Below are positions 21,721 through 33,199 of a stretch of DNA of 64,000 nt, one piece after another. A model generated the notes under the pieces. It was not told the DNA's origin. It ran no database searches and saw only the letters and a program-made list of their open reading frames with translations. Source of the DNA: Achromobacter sp. AONIH1 (GTDB lineage: Bacteria; Pseudomonadota; Gammaproteobacteria; Burkholderiales; Burkholderiaceae_B); NCBI RefSeq assembly GCF_002902905.1, contig NZ_CP026124.1, positions 1,860,001 through 1,924,000 of the forward strand, given 5' to 3'. How positions within the stretch are numbered: position 1 is the first letter of the stretch; each line of letters starts with the position of its first letter. The position numbers and the translations under genes were made by a program.

Positions 21721-22785
21721 ATGTCTACTGCGCAAATCAAGCAACTCACCATCACCCGCCCCGACGACTGGCATCTGCACTTGCGCGACGGCGCGGCACT
21801 GGAAGCCGTGGTCGCCGATACGGCGCGACAGTTCGCGCGCGCCATCATCATGCCGAACCTCAAGCCGCCCGTGACCACGACCGAGCAGGCGATCGCCTAT
21901 CACGGCCGTATCCTGCAGGCCCTGGCCAAGGCGGGCGGCAACGCCGACGCCTTCACGCCGCTGATGACGCTGTATCTGACCGACAACACGTCGGGTGAGG
22001 AGATTTTCCGCGCGCATGAATCCGGCCAGGTCTATGCGGTGAAGCTGTATCCCGCCGGTGCGACCACCAACTCCGACGCGGGCGTCACCGATCTGCTGGG
22101 TAAATGCGCGAAGGCGCTGGAAGCGCTGGAAAAATGCGGCATGCCCTTGCTGGTGCATGGCGAAGTCACGGACCCGGCCATCGATGTGTTCGATCGCGAG
22201 GCGGTGTTCGTCGAGTGCGTGATGAAGCCGTTGCGCCGCGCCTTCCCCGCCTTGAAGGTCGTGTTCGAACACATCACGACCAAGGAAGGCGCCGAGTACG
22301 TGCGCGACGCCGAAGGGCCGATCGCCGCCACCATCACGCCGCAGCATCTGCTGTACAACCGCAACGCGATCTTCCAGGGTGGCGTGCGGCCGCATTGGTA
22401 CTGTCTGCCCATCCTCAAGCGCGAGACGCATCGCCAGGCCCTGGTCGCGGCCGCCACCAGCGGCAGTCCGCGCTTCTTCCTGGGCACGGACAGCGCGCCG
22501 CATGCGCGCGGCCTGAAGGAGCATGCCTGCGGTTGCGCTGGGTGCTACACCGCCCTGCATGCGATGGAACTCTACGCGACTGCCTTCGACGCGGCGGGCG
22601 CGCTGGACAAGTTGGAAGGCTTCGCCAGCTTCCATGGCCCGGATTTCTACGGGCTGCCGCGCAATACCGGCAAGCTGACGCTGGTCCGCGAAACCTATCA
22701 GGTGCCGGACGAAGTGCCTTTCGGCAATACTTCCCTGGTGCCGCTGGCCGCCGGCGAGGCATTGGCCTGGCGCGCTCAGGTCTGA
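21721..22785 (+). CDS. pyrC: Dihydroorotase (class II)
   Basis: 354 residues, the length of E. coli-type PyrC, which interconverts carbamoyl-aspartate and dihydroorotate in pyrimidine synthesis. The zinc site is visible: H18 and H20 in W-H-L-H-L-R-D-G, the lysine expected to be carboxylated (K108 in V-K-L-Y-P-A-G) and D257 in G-T-D-S-A-P-H. It follows the M20 gene closely and ends at a strong palindromic terminator shared with the convergent uup. Confidence 0.96.
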   Translation: MSTAQIKQLTITRPDDWHLHLRDGAALEAVVADTARQFARAIIMPNLKPPVTTTEQAIAYHGRILQALAKAGGNADAFTPLMTLYLTDNTSGEEIFRAHESGQVYAVKLYPAGATTNSDAGVTDLLGKCAKALEALEKCGMPLLVHGEVTDPAIDVFDREAVFVECVMKPLRRAFPALKVVFEHITTKEGAEYVRDAEGPIAATITPQHLLYNRNAIFQGGVRPHWYCLPILKRETHRQALVAAATSGSPRFFLGTDSAPHARGLKEHACGCAGCYTALHAMELYATAFDAAGALDKLEGFASFHGPDFYGLPRNTGKLTLVRETYQVPDEVPFGNTSLVPLAAGEALAWRAQV

Positions 22786-22824
22786 GTGTCGGGCAGGGAT
22801 GGCCGGCCGAAATGATCCGCGTAG

Positions 22825-22861
22825 AAAAAAGCCCTGCTTATATATATAAGCAGGGCTTTTT
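22825..22861. terminator. Palindromic bidirectional terminator between pyrC and uup
   Basis: The core at 22831-22856 is a perfect palindrome with GCCCTGCTTA arms and a TA-repeat centre. It is flanked by six As on the left and five Ts on the right, so it works in both directions. Confidence 0.92.
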
Positions 22862-22878
22862 CATGCACCGCGCGGTGG

Positions 22879-24708
<1,830 letters not shown>

Positions 24709-24818
24709 GTAGGAATCGTGTCTGCGGCGTCGATGCGGGAATCAGCGCGTATTGTCGCAGGAAGCCTCGGCCCTTGCCTCACGGGGACGGAGTCGCGGGG
24801 TGTACTAGAATACGCAGC

Positions 24819-25223
24819 GCAAGGCGGGCTGGACGATCGCGGTGGATGCGAATCCATCGAGGAAGGTCCGGACTCCACAGGGCAGGGTAGCGGCTAACGG
24901 CCGTCCGGCGTCGTCTTAGGGCGATGTCGAGGAATAGGGCCACAGAGACGAGTCTGCGGGGCGGGCGCGGCGACGCGCACAGGTACGGCCATCTCCGTAT
25001 CGCGCCGTCCGGTAACGGGCGGCGGCATCGCAGGGTGAAACGCGGCAACCTCTACCCGGAGCAACATCAAATAGGCATGCGTGCGGTCTTCGGGCCGCGA
25101 AGGGCGGCTCCGTCCAAGCATGCGGGTAGATGGCTACAGCGGCTCAGCAATGATCCGCGCAGAGGAATGATCGTCCGCCGGGGCAACCCGGTGTACAGAA
25201 TCCGGCCTACAGGCCCGTCTTGC
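24819..25223 (+). ncRNA. rnpB: RNase P RNA (bacterial class A)
   Basis: About 405 nt, the catalytic RNA that trims tRNA 5' leaders. The conserved 5' core G-A-G-G-A-A-G-G-T-C-C-G-G-A-C-T-C-C near 24858 and the 3' core A-C-A-G-A-A-T-C-C-G-G-C near 25195 are both present. The terminal P1 helix is explicit: GCAAGGCGGGC at 24819-24829 pairs with GCCCGTCTTGC at 25213-25223. Overlapping open frames here are not coding. Confidence 0.96.
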
Positions 25224-25487
25224 ATTGATATCTTCGCGGCGCGGCCTCGCGGGCATGGGCGCCGATTGCGGGTCTGGGCGCCGTGCAGTGCCGCGGGACC
25301 TTGGGGTGGGCTGCCGATGCTGTTGGTGGGTAACGGCGTCGGCGAACCTGGCGCGGCAAATTTTTGAAGGCCGCAAGCCCTGCGCGGCGTTCGAAGCCCG
25401 CGCCGCCGGGGGCGGGAGCGCTCTGCAAAACAATGCAAAGCCATTGTTAGCCGCCACTTTTCAAGAAGGACTTTTAGATAGTGACGC
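25224..25487 (+). other. Region between rnpB and its probable terminator
   Basis: 264 bases with no gene I can support. No intrinsic terminator follows rnpB directly; the first clear one is at 25488-25521. The region is therefore either a long rnpB 3' trailer or contains a separate small RNA. Confidence 0.45.
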
Positions 25488-25521
25488 AACCTCCTGATTT
25501 ATTGGGAGGTTTTCTTTTTTT
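25488..25521 (+). terminator. Rho-independent terminator upstream of the dcw cluster
   Basis: Stem AACCTCC/GGAGGTT (25488-25494 with 25505-25511) is followed by a T-rich tract interrupted by one C. It separates rnpB transcription from the mraZ promoter. Confidence 0.85.
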
Positions 25522-25578
25522 ATGTTTTACAAGTTGCTCTAAGTCCTTGTTGTGATTGAAAAAATTGCAACCGTGCGC

Positions 25579-25607
25579 TTGACCCGCTTTGCCCCATACC
25601 GTAGAGT
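25579..25607 (+). promoter_or_regulatory. Main dcw promoter upstream of mraZ
   Basis: -35 TTGACC (25579-25584) and -10 TAGAGT (25602-25607) with a 17-base spacer. The -10 overlaps the first MraZ-box-like repeat, which fits repression by MraZ. Confidence 0.6.
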
Positions 25608-25640
25608 GGGAAATAGTAGGAAATTGTGCAATTAAGTGGG
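25606..25640 (+). promoter_or_regulatory. MraZ-binding direct repeats
   Basis: GTGGG, GTAGG, GTGCA and GTGGG start at 25606, 25616, 25626 and 25636, an exact 10-base period. MraZ is known to bind short GTGGG-like repeats separated by 5 bases upstream of its own gene. A fifth similar element at 25647 overlaps the start codon region. Confidence 0.75.
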
Positions 25641-25649
25641 GTAAAAGTG

Positions 25650-26078
25650 GTGTTTCAGGGAAGCAGCGCGCTCACGCTGGATGCCAAGGGGCGGATCTCG
25701 ATTCCGACCCGGCACCGTGACGCGCTCATGTCGCAGGCCGATGGCCGGCTGACCCTGACTCGCCATCCCGACGGCTGCCTGCTGGTGTATCCGCGTCCCG
25801 AGTGGGAAAAGAAGCGCGAGCAGATTGCCGCCTTTCCCATGTCGGCCCGCGCGCTGCAGCGGCTGTTGCTGGGCAACGCACAGGATGTGGAATTGGACGG
25901 CTCCGGCCGGGTCCTGATCGCTCCTGAACTGCGCAACGCTTCCGGTATGACGCGCGATGTGATGCTGCTCGGTCTGGGCGCGCACTTCGAGCTGTGGGAC
26001 GCCGCTACCCTGGCCAGCCGCGAGGCCGAGGACCTGGCCAAGGGTATGCCGGATGTGTTGAACCAGTTTTCGTTCTGA
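25650..26078 (+). CDS. mraZ: Transcriptional regulator MraZ
   Basis: 142 residues with two SpoVT/AbrB-like domains, each carrying a D-x-x-G-R motif (D-A-K-G-R about 11-15 and D-G-S-G-R about 82-86). MraZ forms a ring-shaped oligomer, binds repeats at its own promoter and represses the dcw cluster. The GTG at 25650 gives the conserved beginning [10 protein letters not shown]; the GTG at 25647 would add one residue, and earlier starts would run into the operator repeats. Confidence 0.94.
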   Translation: MFQGSSALTLDAKGRISIPTRHRDALMSQADGRLTLTRHPDGCLLVYPRPEWEKKREQIAAFPMSARALQRLLLGNAQDVELDGSGRVLIAPELRNASGMTRDVMLLGLGAHFELWDAATLASREAEDLAKGMPDVLNQFSF

Positions 26079-26085
26079 AACAGCT

Positions 26086-27180
26086 ATGGAATTCGAACAT
26101 CGGCCCGTCCTGCTGGAGCCGACGGTGGACGCGCTTTTGCTGGCCGATTTCGGCGGCAAGGGCGCGTCTCGGTCGCATCCGCAGTCCGGGCCGGATGCCG
26201 CCTTGCGGGCGGAGCGCGGCGTCTTCGTGGACGGCACGTTCGGCCGCGGCGGTCACAGCCGCGAACTGCTGAGCCGCCTGGGCCCGCAGGCGCGGCTGGT
26301 GGTGTTCGACAAGGATCCCCAGGCGATCGCCGTGGCCACCGCGCTGGCCGCGGAGGATTCCAGGGTGGAAGTGGTGCATGGCGGCTTTGCCACCATGGCC
26401 GAAGAATTGCGGCAACGCGGCATCGACAAGGTCGATGGCGTGATGTTGGATCTGGGCGTTTCCTCGCCTCAGATCGACGATGCCGAGCGTGGTTTCTCTT
26501 TCATGAGGGACGGCCCGCTCGACATGCGGATGGACACCACCCGTGGTCCCACGGTGGCGGATTGGCTGGCGCAAGCCAGTGTGGATGAGATGCGGGAGGT
26601 CATAGCGGATTATGGCGAAGAACGGTTTGCTTTTCAGGTTGCAAAGGCGATTGCTGCTCGCCGCGCAACAAGGCCGCTGCGCACCACGCTCGAACTTGCC
26701 GAGTGCGTCGCCAGCGCCGTCCGCACGCGCGAAAAGGGGCAGCATCCGGCCACACGCACCTTTCAGGCTCTACGGATTTACATCAATCGGGAACTCGAAG
26801 AGCTCGCTCGCACCCTCGCGTCAGCTCTAGATCTGCTCGCCCCGGGGGGGAGGTTGGCGGTGATCAGCTTTCATTCGCTCGAAGACCGCATGGTCAAGCA
26901 ATGCATCGCGGCGGCGGCCAGGCCGGCCGCCGCGTATGCACGCCTGCCCCTGCGCGAAAGCGAAATGCCCCAGCCCGTGCTGTATTCCCTTGGCCGCGTC
27001 CAGGCCGAGGACGATGAAGTGGCGGTCAATGCCCGCGCCCGTTCCGCCGTGCTGCGCGCGGCCGAACGCAGCGCCACGCCGCTGCCGGCCGAAGGCGGAG
27101 CCGCCTTCGTGCATACGGGTTCTTTGCCCGGCAGCGACCTTGCCGTTCCGCGCAAGGGCGGAAAGGGAGGGCGCCGCTGA
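26086..27180 (+). CDS. rsmH: 16S rRNA (cytosine-1402-N4) methyltransferase
   Basis: 364 residues, about 50 longer than E. coli RsmH (313). It methylates N4 of C1402 in the 16S decoding centre. Hallmarks are H-R-P-V-L-L-E (about 5-11), the SAM-binding G-T-F-G-R-G-G-H-S (about 50-58), L-D-L-G-V-S-S-P-Q (about 122-130) and S-F-H-S-L-E-D-R (about 262-269). Extra length comes from an insertion near 22-45 before the SAM motif and from a C-terminal extension. It starts 7 bases after mraZ and overlaps the ftsL start by one base. Confidence 0.96.
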   Translation: MEFEHRPVLLEPTVDALLLADFGGKGASRSHPQSGPDAALRAERGVFVDGTFGRGGHSRELLSRLGPQARLVVFDKDPQAIAVATALAAEDSRVEVVHGGFATMAEELRQRGIDKVDGVMLDLGVSSPQIDDAERGFSFMRDGPLDMRMDTTRGPTVADWLAQASVDEMREVIADYGEERFAFQVAKAIAARRATRPLRTTLELAECVASAVRTREKGQHPATRTFQALRIYINRELEELARTLASALDLLAPGGRLAVISFHSLEDRMVKQCIAAAARPAAAYARLPLRESEMPQPVLYSLGRVQAEDDEVAVNARARSAVLRAAERSATPLPAEGGAAFVHTGSLPGSDLAVPRKGGKGGRR

Positions 27181-27464
27181 TGGGCCGCGTCAACCTGATC
27201 ATTGCCGCGTTGCTGATGCTGTCGGCCATTTCACTGGTCACCAGTCGGTATCAGTCGCGCCAGCTCTTCGTCGAGCTGGGCAGGGATCAGGCGCAGGAGC
27301 GCGACCTGGAGGTCGGCTGGCGGCGGCTGCAGCTGGAGCGCGCCGAGCTGGCGCGCAACGCGCGCGTGGATGCCATTGCGCGCGATAGCCTCAAGATGAT
27401 TTCCATCGTGCCGGACCGCACGCTGTACCTGAATCAGGCGCCGGCCACTGGAGGCGCCCAATGA
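27180..27464 (+). CDS. ftsL: Cell division protein FtsL
   Basis: 94 residues: a short cytoplasmic tail, one membrane helix (about 3-20) and a periplasmic coiled coil, the standard FtsL layout. FtsL forms the FtsQLB complex that activates septal synthesis by FtsWI. Identification rests on topology and position between rsmH and ftsI. It overlaps rsmH by 1 base and ftsI by 4. Confidence 0.92.
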   Translation: MGRVNLIIAALLMLSAISLVTSRYQSRQLFVELGRDQAQERDLEVGWRRLQLERAELARNARVDAIARDSLKMISIVPDRTLYLNQAPATGGAQ

Positions 27465-29188
27465 AGCGCGTCCCATTCTTCGACAATCCCGTGCTGCGCG
27501 GCCAGTTGCCGACTTGGCGCGCCCGGCTGGTGCTGATCCTGCTGTTCGGCGGTTTCACCGTGCTGGCCGGCCGCGCGCTGTTCCTGCAGGGGCTGTCGAC
27601 CGAATTCCTGCAGCAGCAGGGCGAGCGCCGCTATGAGCGCACTCTGACGCTGTCCGCAACGCGCGGCAAGATCATGGACCGCAATGGCGCGGTGCTGGCT
27701 TCGAGCGTGCCGGCGCGCGCCATCTGGGCCATTCCGGAAGACGTGAAGCAGTCCACGCCGGCGCAGCTCGACGCGCTGGCCAAGCTGCTCGAAATGCCCG
27801 CGGCCGATCTGCGGCACCGGGTCGACGAGGATAAGAACTTCGTCTATCTCAAGCGCCAGGTCTCGATGGAGGCGGCCGACAAGATCAAGCAACTCGGCTT
27901 GCCTGGCGTGCATCAACAGCCGGAAACCCGCCGCTATTATCCGGACGGCGACGTGATGGCGCACGTGGTCGGGTTCAACAGCGTCGAGGACCAGGGCCAG
28001 GAAGGCGTCGAGCTGACATTCAACCAGCAGCTGTCGGGTCGGCCCGGCAGCCGCCGCGTCATCAAGGACCGCCTGGGTCGCGTCATCGAAGACGTGCAGG
28101 CCGTCACCTTGCCGGTGGATGGCCGCGACCTGCGCCTGTCCATCGACACCCGTCTGCAATACCTGGTGTTCAAGGAACTGAAGGACGCCATGGACAAGCA
28201 CCAGGCCAAGGGCGCGACCGCCGTGGTCCTGGACGTGCATACCGGGGAAATCCTGGCGCTGGCCAATGTGCCGACCTTCGATCCGAACAAGCGCGAGACC
28301 TTCCAGGGCGCAAAGCTGCGCAACCAGGCGATTACCGACACGTTCGAGCCCGGCTCCATCATGAAGCCGTTCACCGCTGCGCTGGCGTTGGACCTGGGCC
28401 GGATCACGCCCAATACGCTGTTCGAGACCGGCAACGGCCGTTTCGTCTATCAGGGCAGCACCATCAGCGACGTCAGCCGCAACGGCACGCTGGACGTGGC
28501 CGGCGTGTTGCGCAAGTCCAGCAACATCGGCATGACCCTGATCTCCGAGAAGTTGGAATCCCGCGAGATGTGGAACCGCTTCACGGAACTGGGCCTGGGG
28601 CAGGCCCCGCAGGTCGGCTTTCCCGGCGCGGCGCCCGGACGCCTGCGTCCCTGGGAGCGCTGGCGCCTGATCGAGAAGGCCACCATGGCCTATGGTTACG
28701 GCCTGTCCGTGTCGCTGCTGCAGGTGGCGCGCGCCTATACGGTGTTCGCCCGCAACGGTGACATGGTGTCGATGACGCTGGTCAAGCGCGACAGCGATCC
28801 CACCAGCGTGCGCATCTACACGCCCAAGACCACCGCGCTGGTGCGCGGCATGCTGGAAGCCGCCGCCGGCCCCGAGGGCACCAAGGCCGCGCAAGTGCGC
28901 GGCTACCGCGTGGCGGGCAAGAGCGGCACGGCGCGCAAGATCGTCGACGGCAAGTACAGCATGCAGCGCTACCGCAGTTCCTATGTCGGTTTCGCGCCGG
29001 TGTCCGATCCCAAGATCGTCGTGGCCGTGTCCATCGATGAGCCGACGGTCGGCGGCTATTACGGCGGCGCTATCGCCGCGCCTGTGTTCTCCCGCATTGT
29101 CGGCGGGAGTCTGCAACTTATGGGGGTGCGTCCCGACGCGCCCTTCGAATCCACGATTGTTGCTGGTTTGAAGGAGCCAGGCAGATGA
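27461..29188 (+). CDS. ftsI: Peptidoglycan D,D-transpeptidase FtsI (PBP3)
   Basis: 575 residues. It has a short cytoplasmic tail, one membrane helix (about 22-42), a pedestal domain and a transpeptidase domain. Penicillin-binding motifs are S299-I-M-K302 (nucleophile S299), S353-S-N355 and K487-S-G489. FtsI crosslinks septal peptidoglycan with FtsW and is a beta-lactam target. It overlaps ftsL and murE-murF by 4 bases each. Confidence 0.97.
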   Translation: MKRVPFFDNPVLRGQLPTWRARLVLILLFGGFTVLAGRALFLQGLSTEFLQQQGERRYERTLTLSATRGKIMDRNGAVLASSVPARAIWAIPEDVKQSTPAQLDALAKLLEMPAADLRHRVDEDKNFVYLKRQVSMEAADKIKQLGLPGVHQQPETRRYYPDGDVMAHVVGFNSVEDQGQEGVELTFNQQLSGRPGSRRVIKDRLGRVIEDVQAVTLPVDGRDLRLSIDTRLQYLVFKELKDAMDKHQAKGATAVVLDVHTGEILALANVPTFDPNKRETFQGAKLRNQAITDTFEPGSIMKPFTAALALDLGRITPNTLFETGNGRFVYQGSTISDVSRNGTLDVAGVLRKSSNIGMTLISEKLESREMWNRFTELGLGQAPQVGFPGAAPGRLRPWERWRLIEKATMAYGYGLSVSLLQVARAYTVFARNGDMVSMTLVKRDSDPTSVRIYTPKTTALVRGMLEAAAGPEGTKAAQVRGYRVAGKSGTARKIVDGKYSMQRYRSSYVGFAPVSDPKIVVAVSIDEPTVGGYYGGAIAAPVFSRIVGGSLQLMGVRPDAPFESTIVAGLKEPGR

Positions 29189-32040
29189 ACGCCAAAGGCT
29201 TCCAGTCAAATTCCCAAGCCGCCACGGTTGAACAGACCGTGGCGTGGTTGCATGAGCGCGTGTCGCTGACCGCGCATCTCAAGCTGGACTCGCGCGAGAT
29301 CGAGCCGGGCGATGTGTTCGTCGCCTGCGCCGGCCTGTCCAGCGACGGACGTCTCTATATAGAAAGGGCCGTGGCGCAGGGCGCCCGCGCGGTGCTGTGC
29401 GAAGCGCCCGTGGACGACGCCATGCTGGCGCAGGCCGGCCAGGTCCCGTTGCTGCAGGTCACTGGCTTGCGCGGCCTGTTGGGCGGGCTGGGCGATACCT
29501 GGTACGACCGTCCGTCGGCCGAGCTTGCCGTGGTCGCCGTCACCGGCACCAACGGCAAGACCTCTTCGGTCCAATGGATCGCGCACGCGCTGAGTCGCAA
29601 TGACAAGGCCTGCGGCACCATCGGCACGCTGGGGGCGGTGTTGCCCGACGGTCAGACACTGGGTGGCAGCCTGACCACGCCCGACGTGCTGACGGTGCAT
29701 CGCCTGCTGGCCGCCATGCGCGACGCCGGCGCCAAGGCAGTGGCCATGGAGGCCTCCTCCATCGGCATCGAGCAAGGCCGCATGGACGGCGTGCGCGTTG
29801 CATTGGCCGCGTTCACCAATCTGACCCGCGATCACCTCGACTACCACGGCACCATGGAGCGCTACGAGGCCGCCAAGGCCCGCCTGTTCCATTGGCCTGA
29901 ACTGGGCGGCGCCGTGATCAACGCCGATGACGAGGCCGGCCGACGCCTGTTGGCCGCCTTGCCGCAGGCCCTGGCCGCCACCGGCTACAGCCTGAGCGAT
30001 GACGCCACCGTGCCCGCGACGATGCGCGCGCGCGACCTGCAGGCGACGGCGCAGGGGCAGATCTTCACGCTGGTCTCGCCGCACGGCGAGGCGCAGATCG
30101 TCACGCGCCTGCTGGGCGCGCACAACGTTTCCAACCTTCTGCTGGTTGCCGGCGTGCTCTATCGCCTGGGCCTGCCGTTCGCGCAGATCGCGCGCGAACT
30201 GGCCGCCACCGATCCGGTCGATGGCCGGCTGCAGACCGTGGAACCCCTTGCCGTGCAGGCCGCGGGCGCTCGCGGCCCGCTGGTGGTGGTGGACTATGCC
30301 CACACGCCTGACGCGCTGGCGCGCGCGCTCGCCGCGCTGCGGCCGGTGGCGAACGCCCGCTCGGGCCGGCTGGTCTGCCTGTTCGGCTGCGGCGGCGATC
30401 GCGATCCGGGCAAGCGTCCCGTCATGGGCGGCATCGCGGCGGAACTGGCCGACAGCGTGGTGGTGTCCAGCGACAATCCGCGCCACGAAGTGCCCGAGGA
30501 TATCGTCCGGCAGATCATGGCCGGCGTGCCCGCTTCGGCGGATGCCGTGGAGCAGGTCGACCGCGCCCGCGCCATCATGCAGACCGTCTGGGCCTGCGCG
30601 CCGGAAGACGTGCTGCTGCTGGCTGGTAAGGGTCATGAAACCTATCAGGACAGTGGCGGGGAGAAACTGCCGTTCGACGACCGCGAGTGGGCGCGCCTGG
30701 CGCTGCTGCTGCCGCAGGTCGCTACGGTCTCCACCGATACCCGCCGCATCGGCGCCGGCGAACTCTTCGTGGCCCTGGCCGGCGAGAGGTTCGACGCCCA
30801 CGATTATCTGGACCAGGCCGAGGCGCGCGGCGCCTGCGCCGCGGTGGTGGCGCATCCGGTCGCGGGCGTGAAGCTGCCGCAGCTGGTGCTGGGCGACACG
30901 CGCGTGGCCCTGATGCGCATCGGCGCCGCCTGGCGCGCCCGCTACTCGCTGCCGGTGGTGGCGGTGACGGGTAGCAATGGCAAGACCACGACCAAGGAAA
31001 TGATCTCGTCCGTGCTGGCCGCATGGAAGGGCGAGGCCAACCGGCTGGCGACCGCCGGCAACCTGAACAACGACATCGGCGTTCCGCTGACGCTGCTGCG
31101 CCTGCGCGCCACGCATCGCGCCGCGGTGTTCGAGCTGGGCATGAATCATCCGGGCGAGATCGCCCAGCTGGCCGCCATTGCCGCGCCTTCGGTCGCTCTG
31201 GTGACCAATGCGCAGCGCGAGCACCAGGAATTCATGCACACCGTCGAGGCGGTGGCCCATGAGAACGGCGCGGCGATCGCCGCCTTGCCGGACAACGGCG
31301 TGGCCGTCTATCCGGGCGACGAGCCCTATTCCCCCATCTGGGATGCGCTGGCGGGCTCGCGCCGCACGCTGCGCTTCGGCCTGCAGCCGGGCCTGGACGT
31401 CTACGCAGAGCAGATTCTGGCGGAAGTGTCCTCCACCCGCTGCAAGGTAGTGACGCCGGTGGGCACGGCCGACCTGGTGTTGCCAGTGGCCGGCCTGCAT
31501 AACCTGCGCAACGCGCTGGCGGCGATCGCCGCTTCCGTCGCCGCGGGCGCGCCGCTGGAAGCGGCGATCCGCGCGCTGGCCGGCTTCAGCCCCGTGGCGG
31601 GCCGCATGCAGCACAAGGTCATGAGCGACGGAACGCTGCTCATCGACGATTCCTACAACGCTAATCCGGACTCGGTGCGTGTGGCCATCGACGTGTTGGC
31701 GCGCATCGCGGGCGCTCGTGTGCTGGTGCTGGGCGACATGGGCGAAGTCGGAGACAACGGTCCCGCCATGCATGTCGAGGTGGGCAATTACGCGCGCGAG
31801 CAGGGGCTCGACGCGCTCATTACGCTGGGCGAAGCCAGCCGTGCGGCAGCCGCCGCTTTCGGCGAAGGCGCGCGCGCCTGCGCATCGGTAGACGAAGTGG
31901 TTGCCGCCTTGCGCGGTTTGCGGCCGTCCTGCGTATTGATCAAAGGTTCGCGCTTTATGCGCATGGAGCGGGTAGTGACGGCTTTTTCCACCAACGACGG
32001 ACAGACGGCCCAGGCGCCGGGAGACAACCATGCTGCTTGA
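29185..32040 (+). CDS. murE-murF: Bifunctional MurE-MurF fusion ligase
   Basis: 951 residues in one uninterrupted frame. Residues 1 to about 510 are MurE (UDP-MurNAc-Ala-Glu:meso-DAP ligase), with ATP motif G121-T-N-G-K-T126 and the DAP-selecting motif D430-N-P-R433. Residues about 512-951 are MurF (adds D-Ala-D-Ala), beginning at S-T-D-T-R-R-I and carrying G596-S-N-G-K-T601. Two ATP sites and two Mur-ligase folds in series show that both enzymes are complete. The two steps are consecutive in lipid II precursor synthesis. A murE-murF fusion is known in Bordetella. It overlaps ftsI by 4 bases and mraY by 11. Confidence 0.96.
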   Translation: MNAKGFQSNSQAATVEQTVAWLHERVSLTAHLKLDSREIEPGDVFVACAGLSSDGRLYIERAVAQGARAVLCEAPVDDAMLAQAGQVPLLQVTGLRGLLGGLGDTWYDRPSAELAVVAVTGTNGKTSSVQWIAHALSRNDKACGTIGTLGAVLPDGQTLGGSLTTPDVLTVHRLLAAMRDAGAKAVAMEASSIGIEQGRMDGVRVALAAFTNLTRDHLDYHGTMERYEAAKARLFHWPELGGAVINADDEAGRRLLAALPQALAATGYSLSDDATVPATMRARDLQATAQGQIFTLVSPHGEAQIVTRLLGAHNVSNLLLVAGVLYRLGLPFAQIARELAATDPVDGRLQTVEPLAVQAAGARGPLVVVDYAHTPDALARALAALRPVANARSGRLVCLFGCGGDRDPGKRPVMGGIAAELADSVVVSSDNPRHEVPEDIVRQIMAGVPASADAVEQVDRARAIMQTVWACAPEDVLLLAGKGHETYQDSGGEKLPFDDREWARLALLLPQVATVSTDTRRIGAGELFVALAGERFDAHDYLDQAEARGACAAVVAHPVAGVKLPQLVLGDTRVALMRIGAAWRARYSLPVVAVTGSNGKTTTKEMISSVLAAWKGEANRLATAGNLNNDIGVPLTLLRLRATHRAAVFELGMNHPGEIAQLAAIAAPSVALVTNAQREHQEFMHTVEAVAHENGAAIAALPDNGVAVYPGDEPYSPIWDALAGSRRTLRFGLQPGLDVYAEQILAEVSSTRCKVVTPVGTADLVLPVAGLHNLRNALAAIAASVAAGAPLEAAIRALAGFSPVAGRMQHKVMSDGTLLIDDSYNANPDSVRVAIDVLARIAGARVLVLGDMGEVGDNGPAMHVEVGNYAREQGLDALITLGEASRAAAAAFGEGARACASVDEVVAALRGLRPSCVLIKGSRFMRMERVVTAFSTNDGQTAQAPGDNHAA

Positions 32041-33199
32041 GCTGGCCCGTCTGCTTTCCGATGATGTGCGCGCCCTGGGCGTGTTCGAATACATCACGCT
32101 GCGCGCCGTGCTGGCGTGCGCCACCGCCCTGCTGATCGGGTTGGTCGCCGGTCCGCGCGTGATCCGCAAGCTGACCGAGATGAAGATCGGCCAGGCCGTC
32201 CGTTCGTACGGTCCCGAGTCCCACCTGGTCAAGACCGGCACCCCCACCATGGGTGGCGTGCTGATCCTGATTTCCATCGCCATCAGCACTCTGCTGTGGG
32301 CGGACTGGACCAACCGCTTCGTCTGGGTGGTGCTGCTGGTGACGTTCGGCTTCGGCTGGATCGGCTGGATGGATGATTACCGCAAGGTAGTCTACCGCGA
32401 TCCCGAAGGCATGCCCGCGCGGCAGAAGTTCTTCTGGCAGGCCACCATCGGATTGGTGGCCGCCGTGTACCTGGCTTTCGCGGTGTCCGCGCCGGCCAAC
32501 GCCGATCTGTGGCCCTTGTTCAAGGCCTGGGTGGGCAGCGGCTTCACCATGTCCCTGCCAACCCGCGCCGACCTGATCGTGCCGTTCTTCAAGACGGTCA
32601 GCTACCCGCTGGGCGTGCTGGGCTTCGTGGCGCTGACCTGGGCCGTGATCGTGGGCACCAGCAACGCCGTCAACCTGACCGACGGCCTGGACGGCCTGGC
32701 GATCATGCCCACCGTGATGGTGGGCAGCGCGCTGGGCATCTTCGCCTACGTGGTCGGCCGCGTCGACTATTCGAAGTACCTGCTGTTTCCGTATATCCCC
32801 GGCGCTTCCGAACTGATGGTGCTGTGCGCGGCGATCGGGGGCGCGGGACTCGCATTTTTGTGGTTCAACGCGTATCCGGCGCAGGTGTTCATGGGCGACG
32901 TGGGCGCGCTGGCGCTGGGCGGCGCGCTGGGCACCATCGCGGTCATCGTGCGCCAGGAGATCGTGCTGTTCATCATGGGCGGCGTCTTCGTCGTCGAAAC
33001 GCTGTCGGTGATGATCCAGGTGACCTGGTTCAAGTACACCAAGCGACGTTATGGAACAGGTAGACGCATATTCCGCATGGCTCCGCTGCATCATCACTTC
33101 GAAGTGGGCGGCTGGAAGGAAACCCAGGTGGTGGTGCGCTTCTGGATCATCAGCATGATGCTGGTGCTGATTGGCCTTTCGACATTGAAGTTGCGATGA
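32030..33199 (+). CDS. mraY: Phospho-N-acetylmuramoyl-pentapeptide-transferase MraY
   Basis: 389 residues with about ten membrane helices. It transfers phospho-MurNAc-pentapeptide to undecaprenyl phosphate, giving lipid I. Conserved loops are visible: M-D-D-Y near 115, [10 protein letters not shown] near 214-223 and the histidine-rich P-L-H-H-H-F-E near 346. It overlaps murE-murF by 11 bases and murD by 4. Confidence 0.97.
   Translation: MLLELARLLSDDVRALGVFEYITLRAVLACATALLIGLVAGPRVIRKLTEMKIGQAVRSYGPESHLVKTGTPTMGGVLILISIAISTLLWADWTNRFVWVVLLVTFGFGWIGWMDDYRKVVYRDPEGMPARQKFFWQATIGLVAAVYLAFAVSAPANADLWPLFKAWVGSGFTMSLPTRADLIVPFFKTVSYPLGVLGFVALTWAVIVGTSNAVNLTDGLDGLAIMPTVMVGSALGIFAYVVGRVDYSKYLLFPYIPGASELMVLCAAIGGAGLAFLWFNAYPAQVFMGDVGALALGGALGTIAVIVRQEIVLFIMGGVFVVETLSVMIQVTWFKYTKRRYGTGRRIFRMAPLHHHFEVGGWKETQVVVRFWIISMMLVLIGLSTLKLR

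Noticed and set aside
24819..25497. Open frames in the rnpB region on both strands
   Set aside because: The sequence matches the RNase P RNA core and P1 helix; the frames have no protein-like character.
29206..32313. A 1,035-codon open frame opposite murE-murF
   Set aside because: Antisense shadow of a well-supported gene; no domain recognised.
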